Below the pieces are notes generated by a model. The model ran no database searches, was not told where the DNA came from, and was given only the letters and a program-made list of their open reading frames with translations. Positions 63,483-64,000 of a stretch of 64,000 nt of DNA are shown piece by piece. The stretch comes from Cladocopium goreaui (lineage: Eukaryota > Sar > Dinophyceae > Suessiales > Symbiodiniaceae), in contig CAMXCT020001704.1 in NCBI GenBank assembly GCA_947184155.2, positions 62,501 to 126,500 of the forward strand. Reading direction: 5' to 3'. Every line of letters begins with the position of its first letter. Within the stretch, counting starts at the first letter, position 1. Position numbers and translations under genes: made by a program.

Positions 63483-64000
63483 GTCATCCCCAAATAGATG
63501 GAATATGGTATATCATAGAAATTTGATGGTGATTTACTTAAACCGATCTATTTGAATTCTATTTGGGGATTACTATATTCTAAATTGTTATCTGAATGGA
63601 TATCTGAATGGCTCCTATTGGTATCTGAATTGGTATCTAAATATGATCATCCAATATCAATATGGATAATTGCATGCAATAACTAACCATTGACAGTGTT
63701 TTTGCAGGTACTTGTTTCGGAACATTTTGTCTGCATCTTAAGCTAGACACATGTACTTGCACAAGGCAATCAGCGAATCCACGAGAATGATGCTATAGCT
63801 CACCACTGTTTGGTAAACAGACCAACCAAACTTGCGATGGATGCACATTTGTTTTTTTCTTTGTTAAGCCTATTGCTCGCCGAACCGTCAATGGAAAACA
63901 CATCTTGTGCCTTCACATGGCAAACTGGTCTCATGCGTCTTCAGCATGGTACATCGTGGGTTGATGGACACCCAGACATCGTCTAAGAAGCGCTCCCACT
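63483..64000. other. 3' end of window, nothing recognised
   Basis: A second, weaker inverted pair (CCCCAAATAGATGGAATA ... GAATTCTATTTGGGGA, 63,489-63,568), then TATCTGAATGG repeated four times (63,588-63,650). No supported gene. Confidence 0.5.

Noticed and set aside
1..64000. CRISPR arrays, bacterial operons, ribosomal RNA genes
   Set aside because: Tandem repeats here lack spacer structure, genes are intron-split with no Shine-Dalgarno pattern, and no rRNA core sequence is recognisable.

Overview
This is nuclear DNA from an intron-rich eukaryote, most likely a dinoflagellate and plausibly of the symbiodinialean type. No species can be named from sequence alone. Four things point this way: recognisable genes are cut into many short exons, all read on the + strand; several introns that protein homology fixes fairly well begin with GC or GA instead of GT; introns are packed with microsatellites and small palindromic elements; and a long Copia-type retrotransposon carries a cytosine-methyltransferase-like domain, a combination known from dinoflagellates. 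Most long open frames elsewhere are read-through of microsatellites and are not annotated.

Layout. About 1.9-13.3 kb holds a dozen short coiled-coil exons of one or more unrecognised genes. About 14.3-23.75 kb encodes a mitochondrial S-adenosylmethionine carrier (SLC25A26 type). A complete-looking zinc-type (MDR) quinone oxidoreductase/alcohol dehydrogenase gene (15.4-19.49 kb, same strand) lies between the carrier's second and third recognised exon groups. About 24.5-27.86 kb has coding-like exons of an unrecognised gene. About 28.5-33.9 kb encodes a microbial (type I) rhodopsin split into at least ten exons. It has the retinal lysine, a Glu at the Schiff-base counterion position, and non-carboxylate residues at the positions equivalent to Asp96 and Asp212 of bacteriorhodopsin. 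About 36-49 kb carries further coiled-coil and Gln-rich exons, interrupted by a dense cluster of unrelated tandem repeats (42.2-47.3 kb), one of which is open on both strands.

From 50,648 to 61,594 there is a nearly intact Copia-order LTR retrotransposon with 214-bp LTRs that look identical and a primer-binding site resembling the half-tRNA-Met site of Drosophila copia. It encodes Gag (CCCH plus CCHC fingers), protease, a methyltransferase-like domain, integrase, reverse transcriptase and RNase H, followed by a roughly 900-residue C-terminal extension of unknown role. The coding region is spread over three frames, each -1 to the one before, and an in-frame TGA cuts the end of integrase. The last 2.4 kb has small palindromic elements, a large AT tract, a Cys-rich exon candidate and a long perfect-looking foldback.

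At least three families of short terminal-inverted-repeat elements recur, mostly in introns, and long CATA/GTAT tracts sit inside introns of all three recognised genes. Exon ends are approximate unless an exact junction is given.
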